Assembly: GCA_038252405.1 (NCBI GenBank)
Contig: JBBSAJ010000003.1
Location: forward strand, 1-64,000
Source: DATCDE01 sp038252405
GTDB lineage: Bacteria; Actinomycetota; Actinomycetes; Prado026
DNA length: 64,000 nucleotides
Reading direction: 5' to 3'
The notes below the pieces were generated by a model. The model worked only from the letters and a program-made list of their open reading frames with translations. It did no database searches and was not told the DNA's origin. A program made the position numbers and the translations under genes. Every line of letters begins with the position of its first letter. Within the stretch, counting starts at the first letter, position 1. Shown here piece after piece: positions 8,241 through 16,779 of this stretch.

Positions 8241-9599
8241 CTACGTGCCGAGCACCGGGTGGTTGCCGCGGATGCGGGTCTCCGGGTCGACGGCGCGCTT
8301 GACCTGCCGCAGCCGCTGCAGGCGGTCGACGTCGTAGGCCCGCTCGGCCCCCTCGTGTGCGGAGAGGAAGGTGAACACCGTCTGGTCCACGGTGTGCTCC
8401 GCCAGGCCGTCGAGCACCTCGGCCAGCCCGGCGGCGAGCACCGGCACCGCCTGCTCGACCGGTGCCATGCCTAGCGCGAACAGCAGGTACTCGTGCTCGA
8501 CCCGGTGGGCCACAGCGTTGCCGCCGACGTCGCGAGCGAGCGCGCCACCGAGGTGGCGCACCTGCACGCTCATCACCGGCGTCCGGCGGGCGTCTCCGGC
8601 GACCTCGAGGATCCGGTCGATCACCGCGTCGTCGAAGCCCGGCATCAGCGCCGACGCGTCCATCCCCGGCGTCGGGTCCGTGGGCTCCTGCGCCACTCCG
8701 CCGAACTGGCTGGGGCTCAGCGCGGACGTGGTGTCCTGCAGAACGGTTCCGGCGGCCCGGATCGGTGCCAGCAGCGCCTCGGCGGGCTCGGCGCCGCCGA
8801 GGTACATCGCGTCGACGGTGACGAAGGACCTGCCGCGGATCGGCTCGGGCAGGAAAGGTGCTGGCGGGAAGTGCATGAGGCTGGCCCACAGCGTGAGCTC
8901 GTCGGGCGCCTGCCGGGAGGTCGCGGCGAACGCCCGCAGCACCGGGCGGGCGTCCTCGATCGGGAACATCAGCTTGCCGCCGTAGATCTCTGGCGCGGCG
9001 TGCAGGTCGATCTCGACGGCGGTGACCACGCCGAAGTCGCCGCCCCCGCCGCGCAGCGCCCACATCAGGTCCGGGTCGGTCTCGTCCGTCACCCGGCGGT
9101 GCTCGCCTGTGGCACGCACCAGCTCAACCGCCCGCAGGCAGTGCGCGGCGACGCCGTGCCGTCGTCCGAACCAGGACAGCCCGCCACCGAGCAGGAAGCC
9201 GACGACGGAGACGTCGGGGTTGCTGCCCACCATTCCGACCAGCCCGCTGCCGTCGAGCGCCTCGAGCAGCCGGCCCCACTTGACGCCGGCGCCGACCCGG
9301 GCGACCTGCGCGGCCGCATCAACGGTCAGCTCGTCGAGGGCCCCGGTTCGCACCACGATGGTGCCGTCGAGGGCGCGGCTGGCCCCGTGCCCGCCGGGCT
9401 GCGCCGCCACGGTCAGGTCGTGCGCCGCGGCGAAGCGCAGCACCGCCTGGATGTCGGGGACGCCGGCCACCTCGGCGACGGCTGCCGGCTGCTGGTCGAC
9501 GGTGAGCAGCCAGGCGGCGCGGACGGCGTCCCAGCCGTCGTCGTCCGGTGTGACCAGCCGACCGGTCAAGTCGGCGCGCAGCAGTGACCAGTCCCCCAT
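8241..9599 (-). CDS. FAD-binding oxidoreductase, berberine-bridge type
   Basis: A flavoprotein oxidase/dehydrogenase of 452 residues of the PCMH/BBE class. The FAD_binding_4 domain occupies roughly residues 35-210, with the pyrophosphate-binding stretch AAQPGGHGASR. Its His is the position that carries a covalent FAD link in the family. GGGLSWFGRRHG and LRGGGGDFGVVT follow. The C-terminus (residues ~415-450, RLRQVKRAVDPETRIRGNHPV) is the BBE domain; the second Cys link seen in bicovalent enzymes is not evident. GGAG precedes the ATG. The substrate cannot be told; relatives oxidise sugars, alkaloids and aromatic polyketides. It stands alone. Confidence 0.85.
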   Translation of the reverse strand: MGDWSLLRADLTGRLVTPDDDGWDAVRAAWLLTVDQQPAAVAEVAGVPDIQAVLRFAAAHDLTVAAQPGGHGASRALDGTIVVRTGALDELTVDAAAQVARVGAGVKWGRLLEALDGSGLVGMVGSNPDVSVVGFLLGGGLSWFGRRHGVAAHCLRAVELVRATGEHRRVTDETDPDLMWALRGGGGDFGVVTAVEIDLHAAPEIYGGKLMFPIEDARPVLRAFAATSRQAPDELTLWASLMHFPPAPFLPEPIRGRSFVTVDAMYLGGAEPAEALLAPIRAAGTVLQDTTSALSPSQFGGVAQEPTDPTPGMDASALMPGFDDAVIDRILEVAGDARRTPVMSVQVRHLGGALARDVGGNAVAHRVEHEYLLFALGMAPVEQAVPVLAAGLAEVLDGLAEHTVDQTVFTFLSAHEGAERAYDVDRLQRLRQVKRAVDPETRIRGNHPVLGT

Positions 9600-9688
9600 G
9601 GCATCTCCGTTCAGCCCGCACCCGTTCGGATGGGAGCCGACCTTGGCATGGACCCTTGCCCGTCCGCGAGTGGTTTGCCGAAAGTGGG

Positions 9689-11860
9689 TCAGCCGGGGAA
9701 AGGCCGGACGACGGTCGGCAGCGGGGTGCCGTGCACCCACAGGGAGGCGGTCCGCACGACTGGTCGCACCGCCTCGACGATGCGGTCGTTGCCCAGGTAC
9801 ACGGCCATGTGGCTCACGTCGCTGTACCAGAAGACGAGGTCGCCGGGGCGCCGCTGGGCGAGCGACACGTGCAGCATCGTCGTCGAGTGGTACATGACGG
9901 CGGCGGTCGCGAAGCTGGCCCGCACGTGCAGGTCGGTGGTGATCCCGGGGAACGTCCGCCCGGCGGAGTACGTCGCCTGCAGGGCCAGGCCCGAGCAGTC
10001 GTAGCCGATCGGGCCCGCGCCGCCGTAGACGTACGGCTTGCCCACCTGGGCCGAGGCGAAGGCGAGCAGGGCGGCGATGTGGTCGGCGACCGGTGCAGCC
10101 GGCGCCACGGTGGGCTGGGCGGTGTACCGGTCCAGGCAGAAGTCGTAGCCGGCGCCCAGGGCGTCCCAGGTGCCCCGGTCGACCAGGCCGGCCACCGGCA
10201 GCTGCGTGCGCTGTTGGAACTCCTTGACCGCGGCCACGGTGGCCGCGTCGTAGCGCTCGTTGTGCCCGACCAGGCCGAGCGCCTTGTGCACAAGGTAGAC
10301 CTTCACCCCGACGATCGCCGGGGTGAGCGTGATGCAGCCCTTGGGCAACGGAACGGTGCCGACGTAGGGAACCGGCTGGTAGGTCGCGCACGGGGCCAGC
10401 TGGGCGGCGCCGGAGCCGAGCGCCCCCGTCCCCCCGAGCAGGGTGACCTGCGACGGGCCCAGCCGGGCCAGTTGGGACGCCGGCTCCGCGGGCAGGCAGC
10501 CCGGCTGGGTGAGCAGCACCGGGGCGCGGACGGCGGCCGCGGCCGGTCCCCCGGCCAGCGCGTCGGCGAACCCGGACCCGGTGACCAGGAAGGCCCGGCT
10601 GGCGGTCGGGAAGGCGGTGGCCGCGACCAGCGCGGCGGTGGCGTAGCGGCTCGCGCCGGCCAGCCGCCGGGTGGGCGCGTACGCCTGCAGCGCCGACTGC
10701 ACGGCGGCGCCGACCGCGCCAGTGCCGCCGAGGATCGTGATCCGGGCCGGCTGCAGCCTCTTGACCTCCTGGGCGGTCGCGGGCGGGACCTGGTTCTTGT
10801 CGACGAGCAGGAGCGGGACGCCGAGCACCCCGGCCGCGGCGGATCCAGCCAGCGCATCGGGGAAGTCACGGCCGGTCGCGACGAACAGGTCGGCCGGCTT
10901 CGGCGCGAACGTCGCGGCCGAGACCATGGCCGCGGTGGTGAACCGGTCCGGGCCGGCGATGCGGTGCACCGTCCGGCCGGGCCCGGCCAGGGCCGCCAGG
11001 ACGGCGTCGGACACGGCCCCCGGGCCGCCCAGCACCTCGACCGTCATCGGGGCCAGCCGATCGAGGGCGCTCGCGGTGGCGGCCGGGACGGCGTCCGGCT
11101 GGACGAGCAGCACCGGGCCGTGCCGGGCGGCAGCGGCGGCCCCGCCGGCGAGCGCGTCCGGGAAACCGGCCCCGGACGCGATGAACACCACCGGTGCGCC
11201 GGAGGGGAACGCCGCCGTCGAGGCCAGCGCCGCCGTCTCATACCGGCTGACCCCCCCGATGCGGTCCACCGCGGTAAGTGGCTGGTTGAGCTGCAGCGAC
11301 AACACCGGAAGCAAGGACACCCCGTTCGGGGCCGCCTGCGGGTCACCGGCCGCACCGAAGTAGCCGACCCCGCTCACCAGTACCGGCACGTTCGCGGCTG
11401 TGACGGTGGAGGTGGCCGAGTAGGATGCCGACAACGCCGTGCGGACGGCGGTGATGGCCGAGGCGAACGGGCTGCTCGCCACGACGCAGGCCGGGTCGGG
11501 GACGTCCGCGACGAGCGGCTGGCCGGTGGCGTCGCGCAGGTACAGCCGCAGGTCCCCGCCGCTGTCGAGCTGGTAGCCGACCATCGTGGCGCTGACCTGG
11601 TACACGGTGGTCTCGGTGGGGCCGACCCGGGTCGCGGGCAGCGGCAGCGCGGGAGTGGGCACCGTGCCCAGGGCCGCGGCCGTCGTCCGGACCGGCGTGG
11701 TGACCACGCTCGACGCGCCCGCGTCCGCGCCAGTCTGCACCGCGAGCCGCGTGGTGCTGCAGGTCGCCGCTCCAGCCGAGCCCGCCGGGGAAACGGCCAG
11801 CAGCCCGCCGACGAGTGCGACCACCGCCAGCAGCCCGGCCGCGCACCGCCCTCGCGCCAT
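9689..11860 (-). CDS. Secreted CWB2-repeat NlpC/P60 peptidoglycan hydrolase
   Basis: A 723-residue exported protein. It has a signal peptide (MARGRC..LLAVVALVGGLLAVSPAGSAGAA), about 150 residues without a recognised domain, and three cell-wall-binding type 2 repeats starting near 199, 300 and 398 (RIGGVSRYETAAL, RIAGPDRFTTAAM, RLAGASRYATAAL). A peptidoglycan-binding-type helix bundle follows near 530-565, then an NlpC/P60 domain with catalytic Cys near 622 (YDCSGL) and His (VSHMAVYLG). It should anchor to the wall and cut peptide cross-bridges. A GGAGGAG site lies upstream of the ATG at 11860, which is chosen over an upstream in-frame start. Confidence 0.88.
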   Translation of the reverse strand: MARGRCAAGLLAVVALVGGLLAVSPAGSAGAATCSTTRLAVQTGADAGASSVVTTPVRTTAAALGTVPTPALPLPATRVGPTETTVYQVSATMVGYQLDSGGDLRLYLRDATGQPLVADVPDPACVVASSPFASAITAVRTALSASYSATSTVTAANVPVLVSGVGYFGAAGDPQAAPNGVSLLPVLSLQLNQPLTAVDRIGGVSRYETAALASTAAFPSGAPVVFIASGAGFPDALAGGAAAAARHGPVLLVQPDAVPAATASALDRLAPMTVEVLGGPGAVSDAVLAALAGPGRTVHRIAGPDRFTTAAMVSAATFAPKPADLFVATGRDFPDALAGSAAAGVLGVPLLLVDKNQVPPATAQEVKRLQPARITILGGTGAVGAAVQSALQAYAPTRRLAGASRYATAALVAATAFPTASRAFLVTGSGFADALAGGPAAAAVRAPVLLTQPGCLPAEPASQLARLGPSQVTLLGGTGALGSGAAQLAPCATYQPVPYVGTVPLPKGCITLTPAIVGVKVYLVHKALGLVGHNERYDAATVAAVKEFQQRTQLPVAGLVDRGTWDALGAGYDFCLDRYTAQPTVAPAAPVADHIAALLAFASAQVGKPYVYGGAGPIGYDCSGLALQATYSAGRTFPGITTDLHVRASFATAAVMYHSTTMLHVSLAQRRPGDLVFWYSDVSHMAVYLGNDRIVEAVRPVVRTASLWVHGTPLPTVVRPFPG

Positions 11861-11942
11861 GTCTTCTCCTCCGGCCGCCGACCCGCCCGATCGTAGCCAC
11901 CGGAGCCCGGTCCGGCTCACCCCAGTGCGACTCGGGGTCGAC

Positions 11943-12545
11943 CTACTGGTCGGACGGCGGCCCGGCGAGCAACGCCTGCGCGGCCGTGTACGTACCCATC
12001 ACCCAGCCGTCGTGGCCGGGCAGGTGCACGTCGCCGAACCGGTCCAGCGCGATGAGCGCGTCGGAGGCGAGGAACAGCGCACCACCCGCACCCGTCGCAG
12101 GGTCGCCGGAGTCGGCGGCGGTCAGGGCCATCGCGGTGAGAACGCTGCTGTAGACCAGCACCGGGATCCGGTCCGACCCGCTGCGCCGCCACAGGTAGGC
12201 GTTGAGCCCGGCCCAGGTGGCAAGGTACGGCACCGCGACCACAGGGTGCCGCCGCAACAAGCCACCGCCTGGGCGGGATCGCAGGGCGTCGACCCAGGCC
12301 ACCTGGGCGCCGAGGAAGCTGCCCAGCCCGGCGGTGAAGGCAGCCTTGCCGTTGCCCATGAGCGCGACGTCCCCCGCCCAGGACAGTGCGAGCGCGCGCT
12401 GGCTGCGCCGGTCGGCACCGACCATCAGCACGGGCATGAGCAGCGGCTTGGTCGCCCACCGCGGGCGGTGCAGTCCCGCGGCCGACAGCACGGTGTCGCT
12501 GACCGCCAGCGCGAAGTAGACCGCCCTCCTCGCCTCACTCCGCAT
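11943..12545 (-). CDS. Lysoplasmalogenase (YhhN family)
   Basis: A multi-pass membrane protein of about 200 residues with six to eight hydrophobic helices. It has the YhhN layout (RWATKPLLMPVLMV near the start, LALSWAGDVALMG, and LFLASDALIALDRF toward the end). The two Asp-containing motifs are the conserved polar positions of the family, which hydrolyses the vinyl-ether bond of lysoplasmalogens. The ATG at 12545 lies inside a copy of the 50-bp palindromic repeat. The frame stays open through the repeat to 12683, so a start further upstream is possible. Confidence 0.75.
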   Translation of the reverse strand: MRSEARRAVYFALAVSDTVLSAAGLHRPRWATKPLLMPVLMVGADRRSQRALALSWAGDVALMGNGKAAFTAGLGSFLGAQVAWVDALRSRPGGGLLRRHPVVAVPYLATWAGLNAYLWRRSGSDRIPVLVYSSVLTAMALTAADSGDPATGAGGALFLASDALIALDRFGDVHLPGHDGWVMGTYTAAQALLAGPPSDQ

Positions 12546-12590
12546 GAAGGGCACCTTCTGTGCGCATAGCTGCAACACCCCACCCTTCAT
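12541..12590 (+). repeat. 50-bp palindromic repeat, copy A
   Basis: Copy A of an eight-member family, in forward orientation. It begins CGCATGAAGGGCACCTTC and ends CACCCTTCAT. The lysoplasmalogenase start codon lies inside it. It faces copy B 30 bp away in the opposite orientation. Confidence 0.9.
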
Positions 12591-12620
12591 TGGACGACGA
12601 GCCGCTGGCTGCCGGCGTCC

Positions 12621-12670
12621 ATGAAGGTGCGCTTTGTGCAGCAGTGCGCACAGAAGGTGCCCTTCATGCG
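12621..12670 (-). repeat. 50-bp palindromic repeat, copy B
   Basis: Copy B, reverse orientation. In the family orientation it reads CGCATGAAGGGCACCTTC at the 5' end and GCACCTTCAT at the 3' end. The TGA of the penicillin-acylase-family gene (12664-12666 on the minus strand) is part of this element. Confidence 0.9.
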
Positions 12671-15108
12671 GATAGGGGGTCACGGGTGGGGAGCAGCCGG
12701 AGGATGGCCTCGGCCGCGGCCAGCACCCGGACCCGGTCCGTGTACAGCGGGTGGTACTCCCCGGCCAGCCACTCGACGATGTTGTCCGCGTAGTGCGGAC
12801 TTGTCGGCTGCCCGGCCTGCCCGGGCAGCAGCTGGCCGAGGCTGCGGCTGAGGTCGCCCAGGTCGGCGATGAACCGGAACGGCGGGCCGATCATCGGCAG
12901 CTCGGTGTTCGCCGGGTCGTGGCTGGCGATCTGACTGTTCCAGATCGTGTCGGCGTCCCCTCCCATCGGGAACGGGCCGCGGTTGAACAGCCGGTCCAAC
13001 GGCCGCTTGGCCCCGAGCGGGTGGTGCAGGGTCAGCGTGTGCACCCGGCCCCACGTCCAGGAGCCCATGTCCGGGCCGAGCTCCTCGGTCAGCCGGTCCA
13101 CCGTCTCGCGCAGGGCGGCGAGCAGCTGGTCGTCGCGGCGCTCGCCGCCGCCGAGGTCGTACCAGTGCGAGTCCGCCTGGTCGAGGATCGCCTCGAGCCA
13201 CTCGTGGCAGCGCTCCCCCATCAGGCTCTGCTCGGCCAGCACCGGGGTGAGTCCCTTGCCCAGGTAGTGCGCGGTCAGCGGTCCGAGCCGCGGGGTGAGC
13301 AGTCGGGAGGCCAAGGTGTTGACGAGAACCTCGTAGACCGTCGCCTCCGGTGACTCCGTGCCGAGGGTGCCGTCCCACCGGCGCATGCGGTCGAGGACGG
13401 CGCTCAGCCGGGCGTCGTCCGTCTCGAGCCGGCTCAGGACGGCGGTGAACCGGCGCGCCGGCAACGAGACCCGGTCCAGGTGCATCCGCTGGATCGTGGC
13501 GATGTCCACGACCCCTGCCTCGGCGATCATCTGGTGGATGCGGTCGGCCCGGTTCCCCGACACGAAGTCGTTGCCCAGCCAGTACGGGTAGCCCTCGTCG
13601 GCGACCCGGTTGTTCGCGGTGACGATGTAGCCGGTCTCCGGATCCGCCAGGTGCGGCAGGTCCTCGTAGGGGATCGTCCCGGTCCACTCGTACTCGCCGG
13701 TCCAGCCGGGCACCGGCAGCCGGCCGTCCCCGTTGGCCCGTACCGGGACGCGGCCGGCGTAGGTGTAGCCGATCGAGCCGTGGACGTCGGCGTAGACGAC
13801 GTTCTGCACCGGGGTGTGCCAGCCGCGCAGCCGCTCCCTCATGTCCGCGCAGCTGGTCGCCTGGGTGATCGAGAAGAGCACCTCGAGCATCGCGTTCGGC
13901 TCCAGCGCCGTCCACCGCAGGGCGAGCGGCTGCTCGCCGGCCAGGTCGGACAGCAGGTTGATCACCGGCCCGTGCCGGGTGACCACCACCTCCTCCACGA
14001 CCGGGTCGCCGCCCTTGACCGCGATGGACTCCCGCCGCACCTCCGCCGGCAGCCAACCGTCCTCGACCTCGTACTCGACCCGCCCGTCGTCGGTGCGCCG
14101 CAGCCGCTCGAGGTAGAGGTCCTGGACGTCGGCGAACCCGTTCGTGTACCCCCACGCGACCTGGCCGTTGTGCCCCGAGACCACGGCCGGCAGTCCCGGG
14201 AAGCTCACACCGGTGACCTCGAACCCCGGCGCGGACAGATGGTTCTCGTACCAGATGGCCGGGACGGTCAGGCCCAGGTGCATGTCGTTGGCGAACAACG
14301 GTTTCCCGGTGTTGGTCAGCCGCCCGCTGACCGCCCAGTTGTTGCTGCCGATGCCGTCGACGGCCGACGGTCCGGCCAGCTCCTGCGCGGCGTGGCTGCG
14401 GCGTACCGCGGTGCTGCCGATGCACGAGTAGTCGATGCCCTCGGGGACGATGAACGGCCGCCCGGCTGCGTACGGGGGCTCCAGCTCCGCGGCCAGCTCG
14501 GGGCCGAGCCGCTCGACGAGCTGGGCCCGCAGGATCTCAGCCTCCCAGTTCACCGACAGCGACCAGGCCATCATCTTGATCCAGGAGAAGGAGTCCACCG
14601 GCGTCCACGGCTCCGGGCGGAACCGCAGCAGGGTGAACTCCACCGGGAGCCGGCCCTCCGCGATCCGGGCGTTGACCCCCTCGGCGTACGCCTCGACCAG
14701 CGTCAGCCGCTCCGCCCCGACGAGGCCGGGCTCCTGCTCGGCCACGTGCCGCATGCTCAGCGTCCGCATCCACCGGTCCAGCGGGACGGCCACCTCGCCG
14801 AGGACCTCGGCCAGCCGTCCCGCGACCAGCCGACGGTTGAAGTCGAGCTGCCACAGCCGGTCCTGCGCGTGCACGTAGCCCTGCGCGAGGAACAGGTCGT
14901 GCAGGTCGCCGGCGTAGATGTGCGGGATGCCCCAGCGGTCCCGGACCACCTCCACCGGCGCGTGCAGCGCGGCGATCCGCAGCTCCCCCGAGGTCTTGGG
15001 CAGCGGACGGCGCAGCAGGGCGGTGTACCCGCCGGCCGCCGCGAGGCCGCCCGCGGTCGCCGCCGCGAGCGCAGCCAGTACCGCCTGTCCCGGTCGCGAT
15101 GGCGCCAT
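12664..15108 (-). CDS. Penicillin acylase family protein (Ntn hydrolase)
   Basis: An 814-residue Ntn-hydrolase precursor of the penicillin/AHL acylase S45 family. An N-terminal membrane or signal segment (residues ~7-30) is followed by the alpha-chain region (VVRDRWGIPHIYA, QGYVHAQDRLWQLDF), a spacer, and GSNNWAVSG near 270. The Ser of GSNNW is expected to become the N-terminal nucleophile after autocleavage. The beta chain contains NDMHLGL and VSGHNGQVAWG. Acyl-amide substrates are expected, but which ones cannot be read. The gene ends SA* within repeat copy B. Confidence 0.9.
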   Translation of the reverse strand: MAPSRPGQAVLAALAAATAGGLAAAGGYTALLRRPLPKTSGELRIAALHAPVEVVRDRWGIPHIYAGDLHDLFLAQGYVHAQDRLWQLDFNRRLVAGRLAEVLGEVAVPLDRWMRTLSMRHVAEQEPGLVGAERLTLVEAYAEGVNARIAEGRLPVEFTLLRFRPEPWTPVDSFSWIKMMAWSLSVNWEAEILRAQLVERLGPELAAELEPPYAAGRPFIVPEGIDYSCIGSTAVRRSHAAQELAGPSAVDGIGSNNWAVSGRLTNTGKPLFANDMHLGLTVPAIWYENHLSAPGFEVTGVSFPGLPAVVSGHNGQVAWGYTNGFADVQDLYLERLRRTDDGRVEYEVEDGWLPAEVRRESIAVKGGDPVVEEVVVTRHGPVINLLSDLAGEQPLALRWTALEPNAMLEVLFSITQATSCADMRERLRGWHTPVQNVVYADVHGSIGYTYAGRVPVRANGDGRLPVPGWTGEYEWTGTIPYEDLPHLADPETGYIVTANNRVADEGYPYWLGNDFVSGNRADRIHQMIAEAGVVDIATIQRMHLDRVSLPARRFTAVLSRLETDDARLSAVLDRMRRWDGTLGTESPEATVYEVLVNTLASRLLTPRLGPLTAHYLGKGLTPVLAEQSLMGERCHEWLEAILDQADSHWYDLGGGERRDDQLLAALRETVDRLTEELGPDMGSWTWGRVHTLTLHHPLGAKRPLDRLFNRGPFPMGGDADTIWNSQIASHDPANTELPMIGPPFRFIADLGDLSRSLGQLLPGQAGQPTSPHYADNIVEWLAGEYHPLYTDRVRVLAAAEAILRLLPTRDPLSA

Positions 15109-15253
15109 CAGGGCCCACCCCCTTCGTCTCGATCATCCTGCCTCGTCCCCGCGGCGCGCACAGCGGGCGGGACGTTCTGCCCTGGGCACCGGCCGCCGCG
15201 CCGGCGGAGCCTGGGTGCGTCATCGTGCGAACCCGTGCGGAGGAGGCTTCGGC

Positions 15254-16141
15254 ATGGCCGCGTCCACCCGAGCCGTCCAGCGTCCCCGTCGCTCGCTCAC
15301 CGCGCCCGGGGTGGCACCGCCGCCCGGCGCCGCCTACTGGCTGACCGCGGGTGCGCTGACCGTTTCGGCGGTGGTCGCCGCCGCCACGTTCTTCGTCCCG
15401 TCGGTGCTGCGCGGCCCCGCAGCCATGAACGGCTCGGCCCGCGGCACCGCGCTCGTGGTGCTGGTGCTCGGCGTGCCGCTGACCGCAGCGGCCGTCGCCC
15501 GGGCCAGCCGGGGGTCCGACAGCGCAGTGCTCGTCTGGCTCGGCGGGCTGGGCTACCTGCTCTACAACGCGCTGATGTTCGTGTTCGCGACCCCCATGAA
15601 CACCCTCTTCCTGGGGTACGTCGCGATGCTGTCGCTGGCCCTGTGGTCGGTCGTCGCCGTCCTGGTGCACACCAACGTGCCCGGCCTGAGCCAGCGGTTC
15701 ACCGACCGGCTGCCCGTGCGAGGGCTGGCCGGCTACGTCTGGGTCATCGTCACGCTGAACGCGCTGGCCTGGCTCGGCCCGATCACCCGGGCGCTGACCG
15801 ACGGCGACCCGGCCGCGATGCTCGACGGCACCGGGCTGATCAGCAACCCCGTGTACGTCCAGGACCTCGCGGTGTGGCTGCCGCTCATGGCGGTCGCGGC
15901 CCGGTGGCTGTGGCAGCGCCGGCCATGGGGCCACCTCGTCGTCCCTTCAGTACTGGTCATGTGGGCCCTTGAGAGCGTGGGCATCGCCACTGACCAGTGG
16001 TTCGGCCATCGGGCCGACCCGTCGTCCACGGTGGTCTCGGCCACGCTCGTCCCCGTGTTCGCCGTCCTCGCGGTGGTCGGCCTGGTACCGCTGGTCTACT
16101 TCTTCCGCGACCTGCGCCGGACCGGCCGCCCGGAGGGCTGA
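15254..16141 (+). CDS. Multi-pass membrane protein of unknown function
   Basis: A 295-residue protein with about eight hydrophobic helices. A conserved-looking GGLGYLLYNALMFVFATPMN segment lies in the first half, and a charged C-terminal tail (FFRDLRRTGRPEG) follows the last helix. AGGAGG precedes the ATG at 15254. The frame stays open further upstream, but that part overlaps the divergent acylase gene. It is the first gene of a six-gene operon ending with a TetR regulator. It may form the membrane environment of the ABC system encoded downstream, but nothing in the sequence proves that. Confidence 0.8.
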   Translation: MAASTRAVQRPRRSLTAPGVAPPPGAAYWLTAGALTVSAVVAAATFFVPSVLRGPAAMNGSARGTALVVLVLGVPLTAAAVARASRGSDSAVLVWLGGLGYLLYNALMFVFATPMNTLFLGYVAMLSLALWSVVAVLVHTNVPGLSQRFTDRLPVRGLAGYVWVIVTLNALAWLGPITRALTDGDPAAMLDGTGLISNPVYVQDLAVWLPLMAVAARWLWQRRPWGHLVVPSVLVMWALESVGIATDQWFGHRADPSSTVVSATLVPVFAVLAVVGLVPLVYFFRDLRRTGRPEG

Positions 16142-16153
16142 CCGTGTCCATTC

Positions 16154-16333
16154 GTGTCGTCGCTGTGGTCGGCGGTGCCGCGTTGGGTGGACCGGCTGCT
16201 GGTCCGCAACCGGGGCTGGGTCCGCCCGTGGTGGGTGAACGCCGGCTACCTGGCGCTGATCGTGCCGGCCGACCACGTCATGGCGACCGGGATGCTCCGA
16301 GGGCTCAAGCGACGGGTGGAGGCAGCGACATGA
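16154..16333 (+). CDS. Small 59-residue protein in the membrane/ABC operon
   Basis: A short frame from GTG 16154 to TGA 16333. It encodes a basic, Trp-rich peptide (SLWSAVPRWVDRLLVRN, then WWVNAGYLALIVPADHVMA) with one weak hydrophobic stretch. Its stop overlaps the next gene's ATG as ATGA, the coupling seen elsewhere in this operon, and it fills the gap between neighbours. A GGAGGG motif sits rather far upstream (about 15 bases). No family is recognised. Confidence 0.6.
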   Translation: MSSLWSAVPRWVDRLLVRNRGWVRPWWVNAGYLALIVPADHVMATGMLRGLKRRVEAAT

Positions 16334-16743
16334 ACGGCAAGCCACGAGCGGCGGGACGGCGGCGGACCGGGCTGGCCTGGTTGGCCGGGCTGGTCGCCCT
16401 CTCCGCCTACGCGGGGGCGGTCGGGCTCGCCTTCGGGTTCCTCGACCTCGGGACCCAGGTCACCGCGCGGCTGCCGTTCGCGAGCCCGGTGCTCGGCGGC
16501 TTCGCGCTGACCGTCATCGTCGCCGCACCGTCGACCGTGCTGGCCTGGTGGGCCTGGCGCGGCGACCGGCGGACCGACCGGGCCGCCGTCGTCACCGGAG
16601 TGCTGGTCATCGGCTGGATCGTCGTGGAGCTGGCCTTCATCAAAGAGCTCAGCTTCTTCCACCCGGCGTATGTCGCGGTCGGTGCGGCCCTGGTCTGGAT
16701 GGGCCGCCGGGCGCTGCACCGGACCGGCTCTGCTAGCGTCTGA
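16330..16743 (+). CDS. Small four-helix membrane protein
   Basis: A 137-residue protein with a basic N-terminus (MNGKPRAAGRRR) and four predicted membrane helices: WLAGLVALSAYAGAVGLAF, a second in the FALTVIVAAPSTVLAWWAW area, VTGVLVIGWIVVELAFI, and a short last one before the basic C-terminus. Its ATG overlaps the stop of the 59-residue gene. It resembles unassigned small actinobacterial membrane proteins. Function unknown. Confidence 0.75.
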   Translation: MNGKPRAAGRRRTGLAWLAGLVALSAYAGAVGLAFGFLDLGTQVTARLPFASPVLGGFALTVIVAAPSTVLAWWAWRGDRRTDRAAVVTGVLVIGWIVVELAFIKELSFFHPAYVAVGAALVWMGRRALHRTGSASV

Positions 16744-16779
16744 CCGCTTGCCGACATGGTGTCGGCATGGGAGGTCACG

